Source: Methanococcoides sp. LMO-2
Lineage (GTDB): Archaea; Halobacteriota; Methanosarcinia; Methanosarcinales; Methanosarcinaceae
DNA length: 64,000 nt
Reading direction: 5' to 3'
Assembly: GCF_038432375.1 (NCBI RefSeq)
Contig: NZ_JBCAUS010000002.1
Coordinates: 186,001-250,000 of the forward strand
Part shown: piece by piece, positions 30,219 through 39,514 of the stretch
How the letters are laid out: every line of letters starts with the position of its first letter
Position numbering within the stretch: the stretch's first letter is position 1
Program-made: the position numbers and the translations under genes
Notes under the pieces: model-generated
What the model was told of the DNA's origin: nothing
The model's database searches: none
What the model saw: only the letters and a program-made list of their open reading frames with translations

Positions 30219-30252
30219 GCAGGAATTAAGGCTCTCCATGGTTTATTCCTGC
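30219..30252 (+). promoter_or_regulatory. 8-bp inverted repeat ahead of the TrkH gene
   Basis: GCAGGAAT (30219-30226) and ATTCCTGC (30245-30252) enclose 18 bases, 67 bases before the TrkH start. It may be a leader hairpin or regulator site. No partner protein is suggested by the context. Confidence 0.4.
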
Positions 30253-30318
30253 AAGAAGAGTGAAGGGTCTTAAGATCCGATATGTGTTTGATGGCTGATG
30301 AGATCTAAATAATGTGGT

Positions 30319-31764
30319 GTGGTCCGTTTGAGATATAGTTTAGTTCTGGGTGTATTGGGTTCCATTCTCTGGCTGCTTGCCGGATTTTTGGTCATTCCGT
30401 TGATCGTGGCTGTATACTATGGCGAAAACCTGTTTACCTTTGGATTCCCCCTGCTCATCACAGTTCTCGCTGCTTTCGTATTCTCATTGTTCTTCACAAA
30501 AGTGGAAGAGGAATGGAACATGAAGGAAGGGTTTTTCATCGTGGCATCCGGGTGGCTTATTGCAGCAGTTATCTATTCCATACCTTACATACTCGAAGGA
30601 GTTCCTGTACTCAATGCCCTGTTTGAATCAATGTCCGGGGTCACGGCCACCGGAGCTACTGCACTTACTGATATTGAAAGCCACAGCAGGAGCCTGCTCT
30701 TCTGGAGAAGTATGACCCAGTGGCTTGGTGGCATGGGTATCATAATGTTGTTCATTGCCATCCTGCCAAAGCTCGGCATTGCAGGTCGCCAGATGTTTCG
30801 TGCAGAGGTCCCGGGTCTTCATGAGGAACAGCTTCGCCCGAGGATCAGGGAGACTGCCAAGATCCTGTGGCTTGTCTATATCATGCTCTCCCTTGCAGAG
30901 ATCATCGTCCTTGACCTTGCGGGTTTGTCCCTTTATGATTCTGTGACCCATACATTCACATCCATCTCATGCTCCGGGTTTTCCCCTTACTCAGATAGCA
31001 TAGCGGCATTCAATGATCCGGTGGTAGAGGCTATCTTCATAGTTTTCATGTTCCTTGGCGGAGCAAATTTTGCCCTCCATTACAAAACTGTATTCTCTGA
31101 CCGGAAAAGCCTGATACGGGATGAGGAGTTCAAATTCTACTTTTTGTTAATAGCCATGGCGACCCTTGTCCTTGCCTATATGCTTTTCAGCAGTCGTGTC
31201 TATCCCCTTGCAGAAGCCTTCAGGTACAGCAGTTTCCAGGTAATTTCCATTCTTACGACCACCGGTTATGCCACAGCGGATTTTAACCTATGGCCGGATT
31301 CCTCAAGGTTCATTCTCTTCCTGCTGATGTTCATCGGCGGCTGTGCAGGTTCCACCTCAGGTGGCATAAAAGTGGTGCGTATGCTTCTCCTGATGAAATA
31401 CGCACAGAATGTGCTTTTCAAAGTACTCCATCCAAAGGCCATCAGACACATCCGCTTCAACGGAAAAACAGTCCCTGAAGATGTGATCCATTCCATCGTC
31501 TCTTTCATGGTAATTTACTTCATGATCTTCGTTGCCAGTTCGACCATGCTCTCGTTGATGGGAATGGATTTTGTAACTTCCCTGAGTGCTTCGATCGCAA
31601 CTCTTGGAAATGTCGGTCCGGGTCTTGGTCTCGTGGGTCCTATGGAGAGCTTTGATAACATCCCTGCCCTTGGCAAGTTGCTCCTCACTGCTAACATGTG
31701 GATCGGAAGGCTTGAGGTGTTTACTGTTATGGTGATATTGACGCCGGCTTTCTGGAGGAAGTGA
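30319..31764 (+). CDS. TrkH/KtrB-family potassium uptake subunit
   Basis: 481 residues with the four pseudo-symmetric pore repeats; TGATAL (MSGVTATGATAL), FTSISCSGFSPYS, TTTGYATADF and ATLGNVGPGLG are the four filter regions. It forms the K+ channel-like part of Trk uptake. The regulatory TrkA subunit is not in the neighbourhood and must come from elsewhere. The start is GTG 30319, the first possible after an in-frame TAA at 30310; TTG 30328 is an alternative. Confidence 0.92.
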   Translation: MVRLRYSLVLGVLGSILWLLAGFLVIPLIVAVYYGENLFTFGFPLLITVLAAFVFSLFFTKVEEEWNMKEGFFIVASGWLIAAVIYSIPYILEGVPVLNALFESMSGVTATGATALTDIESHSRSLLFWRSMTQWLGGMGIIMLFIAILPKLGIAGRQMFRAEVPGLHEEQLRPRIRETAKILWLVYIMLSLAEIIVLDLAGLSLYDSVTHTFTSISCSGFSPYSDSIAAFNDPVVEAIFIVFMFLGGANFALHYKTVFSDRKSLIRDEEFKFYFLLIAMATLVLAYMLFSSRVYPLAEAFRYSSFQVISILTTTGYATADFNLWPDSSRFILFLLMFIGGCAGSTSGGIKVVRMLLLMKYAQNVLFKVLHPKAIRHIRFNGKTVPEDVIHSIVSFMVIYFMIFVASSTMLSLMGMDFVTSLSASIATLGNVGPGLGLVGPMESFDNIPALGKLLLTANMWIGRLEVFTVMVILTPAFWRK

Positions 31765-31872
31765 GAGCTATCTTGATTATTCCGATTGTTTTTGATCTTG
31801 TTCCATCTGTACAAATTTGAAGGTTAGAATTTTGTACTGAATTCAAAAAAGTACATTTTACTAACACATATG

Positions 31873-31924
31873 TATATAACCTTGTAAAGACCAGTTTTTC
31901 TTACAGATCATGAGGAGTGGTTAT
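31873..31924 (+). promoter_or_regulatory. TATA box and leader of the flavodoxin gene
   Basis: TATATA at 31873-31878 lies about 50 bases before the start and predicts a transcript start near 31900. GAGGAG follows, eight bases before ATG 31925. Confidence 0.5.
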
Positions 31925-32422
31925 ATGAAAACATTAGTAGCATACATGACACAGACAGGCAACACGAAAAAGATAGCTGATGCAATTTATGAAGAAATTG
32001 CTGGGGAGAAGGATATCAAAGATCTCAAAGACATAAGCAACTTTGAAGGCTACGACCTTGTGTTTGTGGGTTTCCCGGTAATGCAATTCAACGTTCCTGA
32101 GAATGTTTCAAAATTTGTAAAAGAGAATTCGGCTGGCAAGAACATAGCATTCTTCATGACCCATGCTGTTCCTGAGGGATTTGAAGCCATACATTCCTGG
32201 ACCGGTTCCTGCAAGGATATCGCAGCTAGTGGAAATTATCTTGGTACATTTGAATGCCAGGGTGAACTTGCACAACCGATCATTGACATGTTGTTGCAAT
32301 CAGATGATCCACAGATGAAAGCTTTTGGTGAGATGGGTCCTTCTACTAAAGGTCAGCCTGACGAAACCCGTGTACAGAAGGCAAGGGAATTCGCAAAAGA
32401 GATCCAGGCAAAAGTTCAGTGA
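31925..32422 (+). CDS. Flavodoxin family protein
   Basis: 165 residues from ATG 31925, chosen over 31910 because GAGGAG precedes it at eight bases. The FMN phosphate loop is TQTGNTKKIADAIYEE at the N-terminus, and YDLVFVGFPVMQFNVPENV is the second flavin-contacting segment. It is somewhat longer than a minimal flavodoxin. It probably carries electrons in place of ferredoxin or belongs to the FldA-like stress group. The gene stands alone and ends in a perfect hairpin. Confidence 0.85.
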   Translation: MKTLVAYMTQTGNTKKIADAIYEEIAGEKDIKDLKDISNFEGYDLVFVGFPVMQFNVPENVSKFVKENSAGKNIAFFMTHAVPEGFEAIHSWTGSCKDIAASGNYLGTFECQGELAQPIIDMLLQSDDPQMKAFGEMGPSTKGQPDETRVQKAREFAKEIQAKVQ

Positions 32423-32460
32423 CCGGAGATTGTACACGGATATTTTTAATATCAGAAATA

Positions 32461-32485
32461 GAGGCATTTATCCAAAAAATGCCTC
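32461..32485. terminator. Bidirectional terminator hairpin
   Basis: GAGGCATTT (32461-32469) and AAATGCCTC (32477-32485) form a perfect 9-bp stem between two convergent genes. TTTGT follows on the plus strand. Confidence 0.75.
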
Positions 32486-32497
32486 TTTGTATCTTAT

Positions 32498-32986
32498 TTA
32501 TTTAACAGGCATACAGATATCAAGAATGTGATGCTTTTCCGGATGCTGCTCTGGATCATTCAAATAGACCTCATAGCTTGCCCTTGACATGTCCATTTCG
32601 AGGTTGTTTTGCATCAGCCACTCTACGATCTTTTCCCATGCAGGACCATATTCTTCTGCTCCCGTCAGTTCTGCCCGCATTACTACATACTTTCCGCCGG
32701 GAAGTTTCTGCTTCTTGATCTCTCCTTCGACTTTAACATCATCGTCGATGGTCATGCATGCTTCCAGTTTAAGTTCTTCCGGAGGGGTAACACCCGGATC
32801 GTCATAATAGGCAGACATGAAGAGAGTGTCTGGTCCTATCAATTGTTTCGGACCTGCCCAAATTCCCAATTTACCGAACAGTTCTGCAAAGACTTCGACA
32901 TTGCCAACATAGTTTCCGACAAAAGAAACGTATGCTACAGTTCTTTCTTCTAAATCTGTTATCTCTGGCTCGTTTATTAATTCCAA
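32498..32986 (-). CDS. GyrI-like small-molecule-binding domain protein
   Basis: About 162 residues. RTVAYVSFVGNYVG at the N-terminus, LFMSAYYDDPGVTPPEELKL and KLPGGKYVVMRAELTG are the duplicated SHS2-like pattern of GyrI/AraC-effector-binding domains. Without an HTH domain it probably binds a small hydrophobic compound. The start is TTG 32986, nine bases after GGTGG. A GTG three codons upstream overlaps that ribosome site and is less likely. Confidence 0.8.
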   Translation of the reverse strand: MELINEPEITDLEERTVAYVSFVGNYVGNVEVFAELFGKLGIWAGPKQLIGPDTLFMSAYYDDPGVTPPEELKLEACMTIDDDVKVEGEIKKQKLPGGKYVVMRAELTGAEEYGPAWEKIVEWLMQNNLEMDMSRASYEVYLNDPEQHPEKHHILDICMPVK

Positions 32987-33257
32987 AATTAGCACCCACC
33001 TTTAATTTCAACTTATTATCTGTAATGCGTACTATAAAAGTTCATAGTAAGTCGAGTGAAAGTAATGATCTTTCTTAAGGGGAAAGGAAAGGATAAGGTA
33101 TCTCTAGCTAAATAAATTGCTCAACATTCTTCCTAATCCTTAAATTACCCTTCATATACACATGAAATAAATATCACTTCTGAATTTCTCAAATTTGAAC
33201 ACATCCAAAAATAGTAAATAGTTTTCTCACTATTTTTATAATGGGGAGAGATAGCAA

Positions 33258-33527
33258 ATGGCAGAGGAAGATGAGAAATTATTACGTGCCCAGAAACGGG
33301 TAAAGGAACTCAAAAAGTTCTACAATCATCTGGCAGTATACCTGATCGTCATGGCAATATTATTGTTCATCGACTATTCTGATGGGGGAAACTGGTGGGT
33401 TCACTGGCCGATGATCGGATGGGGAATTTTTGTAGTAATACAGGGATTTAGTGTGAGCAAATTTGCTAAAGGCTGGGAAGAGAAGAAGCTAAAGGAGATC
33501 ATGGAAGAAGAGGAAAAAGAAAACTGA
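33258..33527 (+). CDS. 2TM domain protein
   Basis: 89 residues. Two helices (about 24-41 and 51-67) separated by NWWVHWPMIGWG match the 2TM domain family. Charged KRVKELKKFYNHLAVYL precedes the first helix, and a Glu/Lys tail ends the protein. In bacteria the domain occurs at the end of LytTR sensors or alone. The role is unknown. GGGGAG precedes the ATG. Confidence 0.8.
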   Translation: MAEEDEKLLRAQKRVKELKKFYNHLAVYLIVMAILLFIDYSDGGNWWVHWPMIGWGIFVVIQGFSVSKFAKGWEEKKLKEIMEEEEKEN

Positions 33528-33657
33528 GTTTCTCTTAATGGTACTTATTCATGGATCAACATACAATGAGTTGAAGATAGTATCTATATTATTCATTTCG
33601 ATATTTGCTACATAAAAAAGAAGTCAAAAACGTCCTCAATTTCTTAACCTATGTAAC

Positions 33658-33690
33658 TATATACTTCTTTTAACATATTCGATTGTGTCT
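33658..33690 (+). promoter_or_regulatory. TATA box of a predicted leaderless gene
   Basis: TATATA at 33658-33663 is 28 bases before ATG 33691. That places the transcript start at or a few bases ahead of the start codon, and no ribosome site is present. Confidence 0.5.
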
Positions 33691-34599
33691 ATGGATCGAA
33701 TTAAATGGTTGAATAATAAAATTGCTTCTTTTGAATCTCTGTCAGTAGTTAATGGATATTACCTTATCCTTGGTGGCGGGAAGATCGGAAGCAATTTTGT
33801 TGAATATGCAAACAATTCCAACTTTCCCTTTGTGCTTATCATTGATAGTGATCCCGATGCACCTGCGTCAATGGACACAACTGTAATTAAGGATATTTCT
33901 GAGATCCCGGAACTTATCAGATCCATAACTGAAAGTAGTGCTGAATTTCCTACCGAAAGTTCAATAGATACCGGTAAAGATCCGGCTTTAAACAATAATG
34001 TCTACTTCTATTGTATGGATATAAATGAAGTTACTTCTCTTCTGGATCTGGGAATGCCCGAGTTCATTATTCCAGCTGTACCCACCCATGCAACTGCAAA
34101 TATGGTGGTTGATTCGTTAAGAATGGATTCCGGTGAATATATTGCGAGTGAGCTCTCCATAGACAAAGAAGATACTCAGATGATGGAATATTTTGAAAAC
34201 TTCCAGTCGGTTCTACCTGAAAATGTCATTGTGGGCAGTTACCCTGAAAGCGGAGTGATCATGTTTTCCTATGCAAGAGCAGGTGAGATCTGTCCTGACA
34301 ATTGTATGGGTCAGGCTGATTACTGCTATAATTTCAAAAGAGAAAAACGGCAAACTATCACGTCTTATGTAAATGGTCTGGTTCCTGAGTATGCCGGGTG
34401 GGTTTTTGATAGTTGCCAGATGAAAGCCGGGATCGGTGGAATACGTGGAGTTGACCTTAAAGAAAACATGCTTTCTATCCTTGAGCACGTGAAAAGCATT
34501 TGTGAGAATGCGGCTGACGATCCCATTGGGGAAAAGGCCTTTTTTGTTGCAACTACCTGCAACTGCCACGGAGTGCTCAATCTGCTCTACGTAGTTTGA
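33691..34599 (+). CDS. Hypothetical protein with N-terminal Rossmann-like domain
   Basis: 302 residues from ATG 33691; GTG 33685 is two codons upstream. The N-terminus YLILGGGKIGSNFVEYA and VLIIDSDPDAPA form a nucleotide-binding Rossmann pattern. The second half is Cys-rich: EICPDNCMGQADYCYNFKR, DSCQMKAG and TTCNCHG. It could hold an iron-sulfur cluster or zinc. No family is recognised. It converges with the gene at 34633. Confidence 0.65.
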   Translation: MDRIKWLNNKIASFESLSVVNGYYLILGGGKIGSNFVEYANNSNFPFVLIIDSDPDAPASMDTTVIKDISEIPELIRSITESSAEFPTESSIDTGKDPALNNNVYFYCMDINEVTSLLDLGMPEFIIPAVPTHATANMVVDSLRMDSGEYIASELSIDKEDTQMMEYFENFQSVLPENVIVGSYPESGVIMFSYARAGEICPDNCMGQADYCYNFKREKRQTITSYVNGLVPEYAGWVFDSCQMKAGIGGIRGVDLKENMLSILEHVKSICENAADDPIGEKAFFVATTCNCHGVLNLLYVV

Positions 34600-34632
34600 A
34601 CATCTGGATGTGATGTTGAGCAGTAGTCGTTC

Positions 34633-35217
34633 TCAGGAATTCCCAAGCATCTTTTTTAGTGAACTCAAAAAACGCCTCAAAAGAGATTCTTCTTCGCTAT
34701 TATAGTTACAGAAGTTGGAATCATAATAGTGATTGATGTATTTCTCGACCGAGTCTTTGAACTTCTCTATCTCTTCTTCAGTTAGAGGATGACATGAGAT
34801 ACAGAAATCATCTTCCTGAATAGGACGTTCTCCGAATTGTTCTAACAGGCACACAGCATCAGTTCCAATGAAACTGTTATCTACCAGGCAATATCCGGTA
34901 GGTTCCCCGAATATTCTCTTTAGTTTCTTACAATTATAGACACGAAGGGAATCCTGGAAGTCATTATAGACGAGAGTGATGTTTTTGATGTCGGCATCCT
35001 TCTCTTCATCAAAAAAACGCCAATTTTCTCCTGCCTTTTCACACCTTCCACCCTCGATGACCTGAGGTGCATAACAACTGAGCTCTTCAGGAGAAATTAC
35101 GAGTCTGTCACCCCGTTTAGCAAAAAACCCCACCCTTGTGATGTAGTTGTCTGATTCGGAAATATACTTTCCGATCACAGCTCCATCATTTTCATGTACG
35201 TCCCCATTTTCAGACAT
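34633..35217 (-). CDS. Hypothetical protein with a CISCH motif
   Basis: 194 residues, acidic, no signal peptide, so the CxxCH at CISCHPL is unlikely to bind c-type heme despite matching the motif. Other Cys residues (SCYAPQ, GRCEKAG, YNCKKL) could form a zinc site with it. TATATA inside the palindrome GGTATATACC (35242-35251) is 27 bases before the ATG and suggests a leaderless message. The function is unknown. Confidence 0.55.
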   Translation of the reverse strand: MSENGDVHENDGAVIGKYISESDNYITRVGFFAKRGDRLVISPEELSCYAPQVIEGGRCEKAGENWRFFDEEKDADIKNITLVYNDFQDSLRVYNCKKLKRIFGEPTGYCLVDNSFIGTDAVCLLEQFGERPIQEDDFCISCHPLTEEEIEKFKDSVEKYINHYYDSNFCNYNSEEESLLRRFLSSLKKMLGNS

Positions 35218-35304
35218 ACTGTTATTTATGGGTGATCATGATGGTATATACCTTTTGGTTTATGGTCAACCGATCGTTTACCCAGCAGACGGTCTATCGC
35301 CCAT

Positions 35305-35853
35305 TCACCTTGTGGATGGCCTGTCAAAGAAGATATTCTTCCCCCTGACACTCAAAGGAATGGCCATTGCAACATCGGCATCGATCATGTCAAAATAACA
35401 TGCCGCAGCACCTGCAGAGTACAGTATCCTGTTGTCGATGCACAGGTCCTTTGCCTTTGAAACAGCAGAACCAACTGCAATCCCGAGATCCATGTATTTT
35501 ATCATACAGTGTGGGCCTGTGAACTCCACCTTGACCTTTTTCTGTTCAAGCATTTCCTTGCATTTCTCGAATCCACATGCACCGCAATTAAGTGAGCTCA
35601 CTCCTGAGGATTTCAGGCCTATAATTACAAGTGAATCAGCATCTCTGACATTCTTAGCATCACGTATCAGGAACTTCATACCCTTTATGTCACTAAGCTC
35701 TTCCATCTTATCTGCAAGTTGCATTCTGTCAGTGTCATCCAGCAGGAAGGTCACGATGTCATCGATTCCCTTTCCCTTGGGTGCGGTTCTTGCAGCTACA
35801 AGAATGGTCTTTGCAAGGGACTCAAGTACTTCGAGTTCAGGATTTTGTTTCAT
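35305..35853 (-). CDS. DUF2148 (ferredoxin-domain) protein
   Basis: 182 residues. The family pattern is present: VAARTAPKGKGIDDI near the start, then SLNCGACGFEKCKEML, FTGPHCMIKYMDLGIAVGSA and DVAMAIPLSVRGKNIFFDR at the end. The Cys cluster probably binds an iron-sulfur cluster. The function is unknown in methanogens and other anaerobes. The ATG lacks a ribosome site. Confidence 0.88.
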   Translation of the reverse strand: MKQNPELEVLESLAKTILVAARTAPKGKGIDDIVTFLLDDTDRMQLADKMEELSDIKGMKFLIRDAKNVRDADSLVIIGLKSSGVSSLNCGACGFEKCKEMLEQKKVKVEFTGPHCMIKYMDLGIAVGSAVSKAKDLCIDNRILYSAGAAACYFDMIDADVAMAIPLSVRGKNIFFDRPSTR

Positions 35854-35890
35854 GAGAAAAGAAAACGTTCAATGATATTTACTCATTGTG

Positions 35891-36128
35891 ATGAAAATAG
35901 TAGTAAGAGCAGGAACATTTTTTCCTGCCGGAACATGATCACGTTCATGAGCATACTGGCTATCTGGTTTTCGGTAAGATGCTGCTGACAATAGGTGAGG
36001 AAACTTTTGAAGTAAATTCGAGTAATTCTTGGAGCATTGCAGGCAACGAATCTAATAAAGCAGAGATCCTTGAGGATTCCGTGGCAATAGAAGTGTTCCA
36101 CTCTATCAGGGAAGAATTTTTTGAATGA
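35891..36128 (+). pseudogene. Frameshifted and 5'-truncated cupin_2 gene
   Basis: Frame one from 35891 encodes MKIVVRAGTFFPAG and stops at 35936. The next frame continues without a gap from 35931 as EHDHVHEHTGYLVFGKMLLT and then WSIAGNESNKAEILEDSVAI, ending IREEFFE and TGA at 36126. Joined, this is a small cupin with an HxHxH metal site and the usual VV-RAG-TFFPAG lead-in. A single extra base near 35924-35931 would explain the break. The usual N-terminal 20-30 residues are also absent. It may be a sequencing error or a decayed gene. Confidence 0.7.
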
Positions 36129-36154
36129 TGGCGAGAAACCATTCTTTTATTATC

Positions 36155-36895
36155 TCAGATCTGCAACCTTGCCTTTTTGACCACAACTTCTGCAAGGATC
36201 AATGATGGGTCTACCAATGGAACAGGAACTTCCTCTTTTATAGAAAGTAAAGTGAGTTCGGTACAACCAAGAACTATGGCTTCAGCACCTTTTTCGATTA
36301 GCACTTCAATTACTTTTAGAATATCATCCCTCGGACTTCCTTCTGTGTACCCTGCCTTTATCCCATCTTCCCCATAGATCGAGTTCATGACCTTTTCCTG
36401 TAATTCTTCATCCGGAGTTATTAGTTCGAACCCATTGATGGCCTCATGATATAGTCTGGTCTTTATTGTACCGGTAGTGGCTAATAAACCAATCTTTTTC
36501 ATATCCGGAAATGCTTTCTGGATGTAAGAGGCAGTTTCCGTGATCATGTTTATTATGGGGACTTCTGTGCTTGCCTGTAGCTCGGGATAAAAGTAATGCA
36601 TTGTGTTACATGGTATTGCGATGATCTCTGCACCGGCATTTTCCAGGATCTCAATAGACTTTTTTGCTTCCTCTACGGGGCTTACACCAAGTCCAAGAAT
36701 TGCCTGTGTGCGGTCTGGTATGTTTGGATTATTATCGATGAAGATCCTCAAATGGTCCTGATCGGTTTTGGCAGGAGTATTTTTTATGAGCTTCAGGAAA
36801 AAACGTGCAGTTGATTCGGATCCCACACCACCTAAAATGCCTACGGTCTTATCATGTGCTTTAACTTTCGGCAGCTGCTCCTCAAAGTTATTCAT
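36155..36895 (-). CDS. Aspartate/glutamate racemase family protein
   Basis: 246 residues. The two catalytic Cys motifs are present: IPCNTMHYFYP and VLGCTELTLL. The N-terminal GILGGVGSESTARFF and DNNPNIPDRTQAILG fit the RacX/aspartate racemase group. It would interconvert D and L forms of Asp, Glu or a related acid. GGGGGGAG lies eight bases before the ATG, so this is a strongly translated start. It converges with the cupin pseudogene. Confidence 0.9.
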   Translation of the reverse strand: MNNFEEQLPKVKAHDKTVGILGGVGSESTARFFLKLIKNTPAKTDQDHLRIFIDNNPNIPDRTQAILGLGVSPVEEAKKSIEILENAGAEIIAIPCNTMHYFYPELQASTEVPIINMITETASYIQKAFPDMKKIGLLATTGTIKTRLYHEAINGFELITPDEELQEKVMNSIYGEDGIKAGYTEGSPRDDILKVIEVLIEKGAEAIVLGCTELTLLSIKEEVPVPLVDPSLILAEVVVKKARLQI

Positions 36896-37040
36896 TTGTA
36901 GATCTCCCCCCTGGATCTAATATTTGCTTAAAATTAAGTACTGGATATTAAAATTGGGCTATTATCATAAATCAATTTGGTATCTTTATCCATGCGCACA
37001 AAAAAATTTGGTGCAGTTAGATCCGAAGTAAGCAATCTTC

Positions 37041-37673
37041 TCAGGAGATCCGCCTGAAAAGATACGAATTGGCTGTTTTAGTATATCCGATCCCTTTTCC
37101 AAGTTCCCTGAGGTATTCTTTTGTAACAGGAATTTGCTTCTTAGGGAAGAAATAGGATCCAAGGTCTCGATCTGTTATATTGTATTTCCCACTCTTTACA
37201 TCGATAGCCGCGATAAGTTCATAGTCATCATCGATGAATGCCATCCCTGCATCCCCATGGTTGTTGTTTGCAAGCAGTATGCCACCAACTTTCAGGTACT
37301 TTTTGCATTCCTGTGAAACAAATCCAGCGTACTGGGAGATGAGCAGATCGAAACTTTTCTCTTTAAGGTCAAGTGGTCCTGAGTAGTCAGAAGATATGAA
37401 GTGTAGCATAGTATCTGTGTCATAGGTCTTCTTCTTTGAGATCAGGTCAGCAACTGCATCTTTTTGCTCAAAGAACTTCTTTGCTCGTGGATCGGTATCT
37501 ACATATACGACCTCAGGAATGAAAAAAGAAGGAGTCACATGGGCAAAACTTCCCGGATAAAGAGATCTTTTTATGTTGAATCTGGTTTTCAGGGTTTCAA
37601 ATAGATCTGCTCTTTCAAAGTTGTTGTCAACATAGGATTCCCTGTATAGTTCCTGTACGTCGACTTTTTTCAT
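37041..37673 (-). CDS. Methyltransferase-like protein, unknown substrate
   Basis: 210 residues from ATG 37673 (MKKVDVQELYRES). LYPGSFAHVTPSFFIPEVVY then VDTDPRAKKFF resembles a degenerate SAM motif I and acidic motif II. FDLLISQYAGF then YLKVGGILLANN look like motifs IV and V. The usual GxGxG is absent, so activity is uncertain. A TATA-like ATATTTATAAAA just upstream suggests a leaderless message. Confidence 0.65.
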   Translation of the reverse strand: MKKVDVQELYRESYVDNNFERADLFETLKTRFNIKRSLYPGSFAHVTPSFFIPEVVYVDTDPRAKKFFEQKDAVADLISKKKTYDTDTMLHFISSDYSGPLDLKEKSFDLLISQYAGFVSQECKKYLKVGGILLANNNHGDAGMAFIDDDYELIAAIDVKSGKYNITDRDLGSYFFPKKQIPVTKEYLRELGKGIGYTKTANSYLFRRIS

Positions 37674-37760
37674 AAAATAGAAGAAGGCATTCAATTTTAT
37701 AAATATGTCTGTTAAGCAAAATATTCCGATCTTCAGATATCATTGATAATCATGTAAGCA

Positions 37761-38963
37761 TTATGATGGAGCAATGCATTCTTTTTTCTGCAAGATCAAC
37801 CATGCGATCAGTATCATAGAACCACATCCCAGTGTGATCAATCCAAGTGTATTGATCTTGTCTGCCCATTCCAGGGAGATGAGCCACATTCCCACAGCAC
37901 CCATGGTGAAGTAAGTGAATATCAGCAGTGAGGAGGCCGAACCTACATCCTTGTCTACCTGTTCAAGTACAAGGTTATTACTGGGTGGACGGCTCAAGCC
38001 GATTGAAAATGTAACGAGGAACATCGGAAGAGCAAATCCCCACGGGTCCTGATGTCTGTTCATGATAAGAATAAACCCGCCAAGTAAAATTCCCATGAAA
38101 CCGGTTGTCATCAGATGTTTTGAATTGATGTATTTTGTTAATCGTAGACAGAAGAAAGACCCCATCATCAGGGCAATAGCATTGAACGCGAAAAAGTAAC
38201 TGAACTTCTGCTCTGTAAGGCCGAATCCGTTTATGTATATGTCAGAAGATCCTGCGATGAAACTGTACATCGGGAAGAGTGTTGCTGACATGACAAAGAC
38301 CATGACAACATAGGTAGGTTTCAGCATCAATCGACCATAAGCATGCATTACCCTGGATAGAGGTGCATCGGAAGCATGAGACAGGGTTTCAGGAAAACGG
38401 AGGACGCCAACCAATCCGATTACTCCCAGAAGTCCCTGACTGAAAAATATCCATGGCCAGGAAAGTTCAAGCAGTATCCAGCCACCAAGTACCGGGGCCA
38501 TCATTGGGGCAATTGCCATGATGATCGCGATGTGTGCCAGTATTCTTTCACGCTCCTGGCCGGCAAAGAGATCCTTTGTCATGGCCATGGAAAGCGATGA
38601 GCTGGCTGCTGCTCCTGCTGCCTGGAGTATCCGGAAGAGGATCAGCATATGGGCTGTGGTTGCAAAAGCACAGAGGAAGCTTGCAATTATGTACACGCCA
38701 AGCCCAAGAAGTAAAGGACGGCGACGACCAAATCGATCGGATATCGGTCCGTAGAAGAGAAGGAAGAATCCATAGGTTACAAAAAAGCAGACAAGGATAA
38801 GGTTAACAACAGATATCGGCTGGTTCCAGTTTTCCGCAAGTAGTGGTATGGCTGGCAGGATCATGTCGGTTGAAAGGGCGGGGAAGGCTGTCAGAAGGGC
38901 AAGGAGGGGAATTACTCCTTTTAGGCTTCCGTTGATGATACCTTCATTTTGCTTAAAAGACAT
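37761..38963 (-). CDS. MFS multidrug transporter, Bcr/CflA type
   Basis: 400 residues, 12 helices. LSTDMILPAIPLLAENW at helix 1, the loop 2-3 motif GPISDRFGRRRPLLLG, and motif C-like APMMAPVLGGWILLELSW are typical of the Bcr/CflA (DHA1) drug:H+ antiporters. The TTDMILPA Asp is the conserved cation site. Its substrate is unknown. AAAGGAAT precedes the ATG. It is divergent from the small cupin gene. Confidence 0.92.
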   Translation of the reverse strand: MSFKQNEGIINGSLKGVIPLLALLTAFPALSTDMILPAIPLLAENWNQPISVVNLILVCFFVTYGFFLLFYGPISDRFGRRRPLLLGLGVYIIASFLCAFATTAHMLILFRILQAAGAAASSSLSMAMTKDLFAGQERERILAHIAIIMAIAPMMAPVLGGWILLELSWPWIFFSQGLLGVIGLVGVLRFPETLSHASDAPLSRVMHAYGRLMLKPTYVVMVFVMSATLFPMYSFIAGSSDIYINGFGLTEQKFSYFFAFNAIALMMGSFFCLRLTKYINSKHLMTTGFMGILLGGFILIMNRHQDPWGFALPMFLVTFSIGLSRPPSNNLVLEQVDKDVGSASSLLIFTYFTMGAVGMWLISLEWADKINTLGLITLGCGSMILIAWLILQKKECIAPS

Positions 38964-39134
38964 GAGAAATTCCTTTTGCTTTATTACGAAATCGATGGCT
39001 GCCTATTGTTGAGAGTGGGAATAATAACATTGCTTATTAATTTTCTGATTTTTACCATTAACAAATGTGAACCTGCTAAAGAATATGCAAATCTATAAAT
39101 TATCAAAAACGAATATTAAAAAGAGGTATTAGAT

Positions 39135-39446
39135 ATGGATAAAGGATTCTCAAAAGACCTGAATGAATTGATGCAGTTCCCGACAGAGGGAATTTTCAGT
39201 ACGGTTCTTGCCAATGACGAAGGCTACAATTATACTTTGATGTGCCTTGCTGCCGGAACGAACATTGATGAGCATACTTCTACGAAAACAGGAGTGGTTC
39301 AGGTATTGAAAGGAAAAGGCGTTTTCAGGTTGTTCGATAAGGCCATCGAGATGAAAGAAGGAACCTTTATTTTCATGCCGGCAAATGCACCTCACTCCCT
39401 TCATGCAGATGAGGATCTGGCAATATTGCTCTGTCTGACTAAGTGA
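39135..39446 (+). CDS. Single-domain cupin protein
   Basis: 103 residues. NIDEHTSTKTGVVQVLKGKG and FMPANAPHSLHADED correspond to cupin motifs 1 and 2; the first motif has one His and one Glu-like position rather than HxH. It may bind a metal or small molecule and is a stand-alone protein. GAGGT precedes the ATG. Confidence 0.8.
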   Translation: MDKGFSKDLNELMQFPTEGIFSTVLANDEGYNYTLMCLAAGTNIDEHTSTKTGVVQVLKGKGVFRLFDKAIEMKEGTFIFMPANAPHSLHADEDLAILLCLTK

Positions 39447-39514
39447 TTTTGATCAAAGGAAGGTGGGGAGGGTTAAAAAACATTATCTCACCTCATTTTG
39501 GCATATCCCACATT

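Noticed and set aside
34780-34800. CISCH as a c-type heme site in the 34633-35217 protein
   Set aside because: The protein has no signal peptide, and c-type heme attachment takes place outside the cytoplasm. A zinc site is more plausible.
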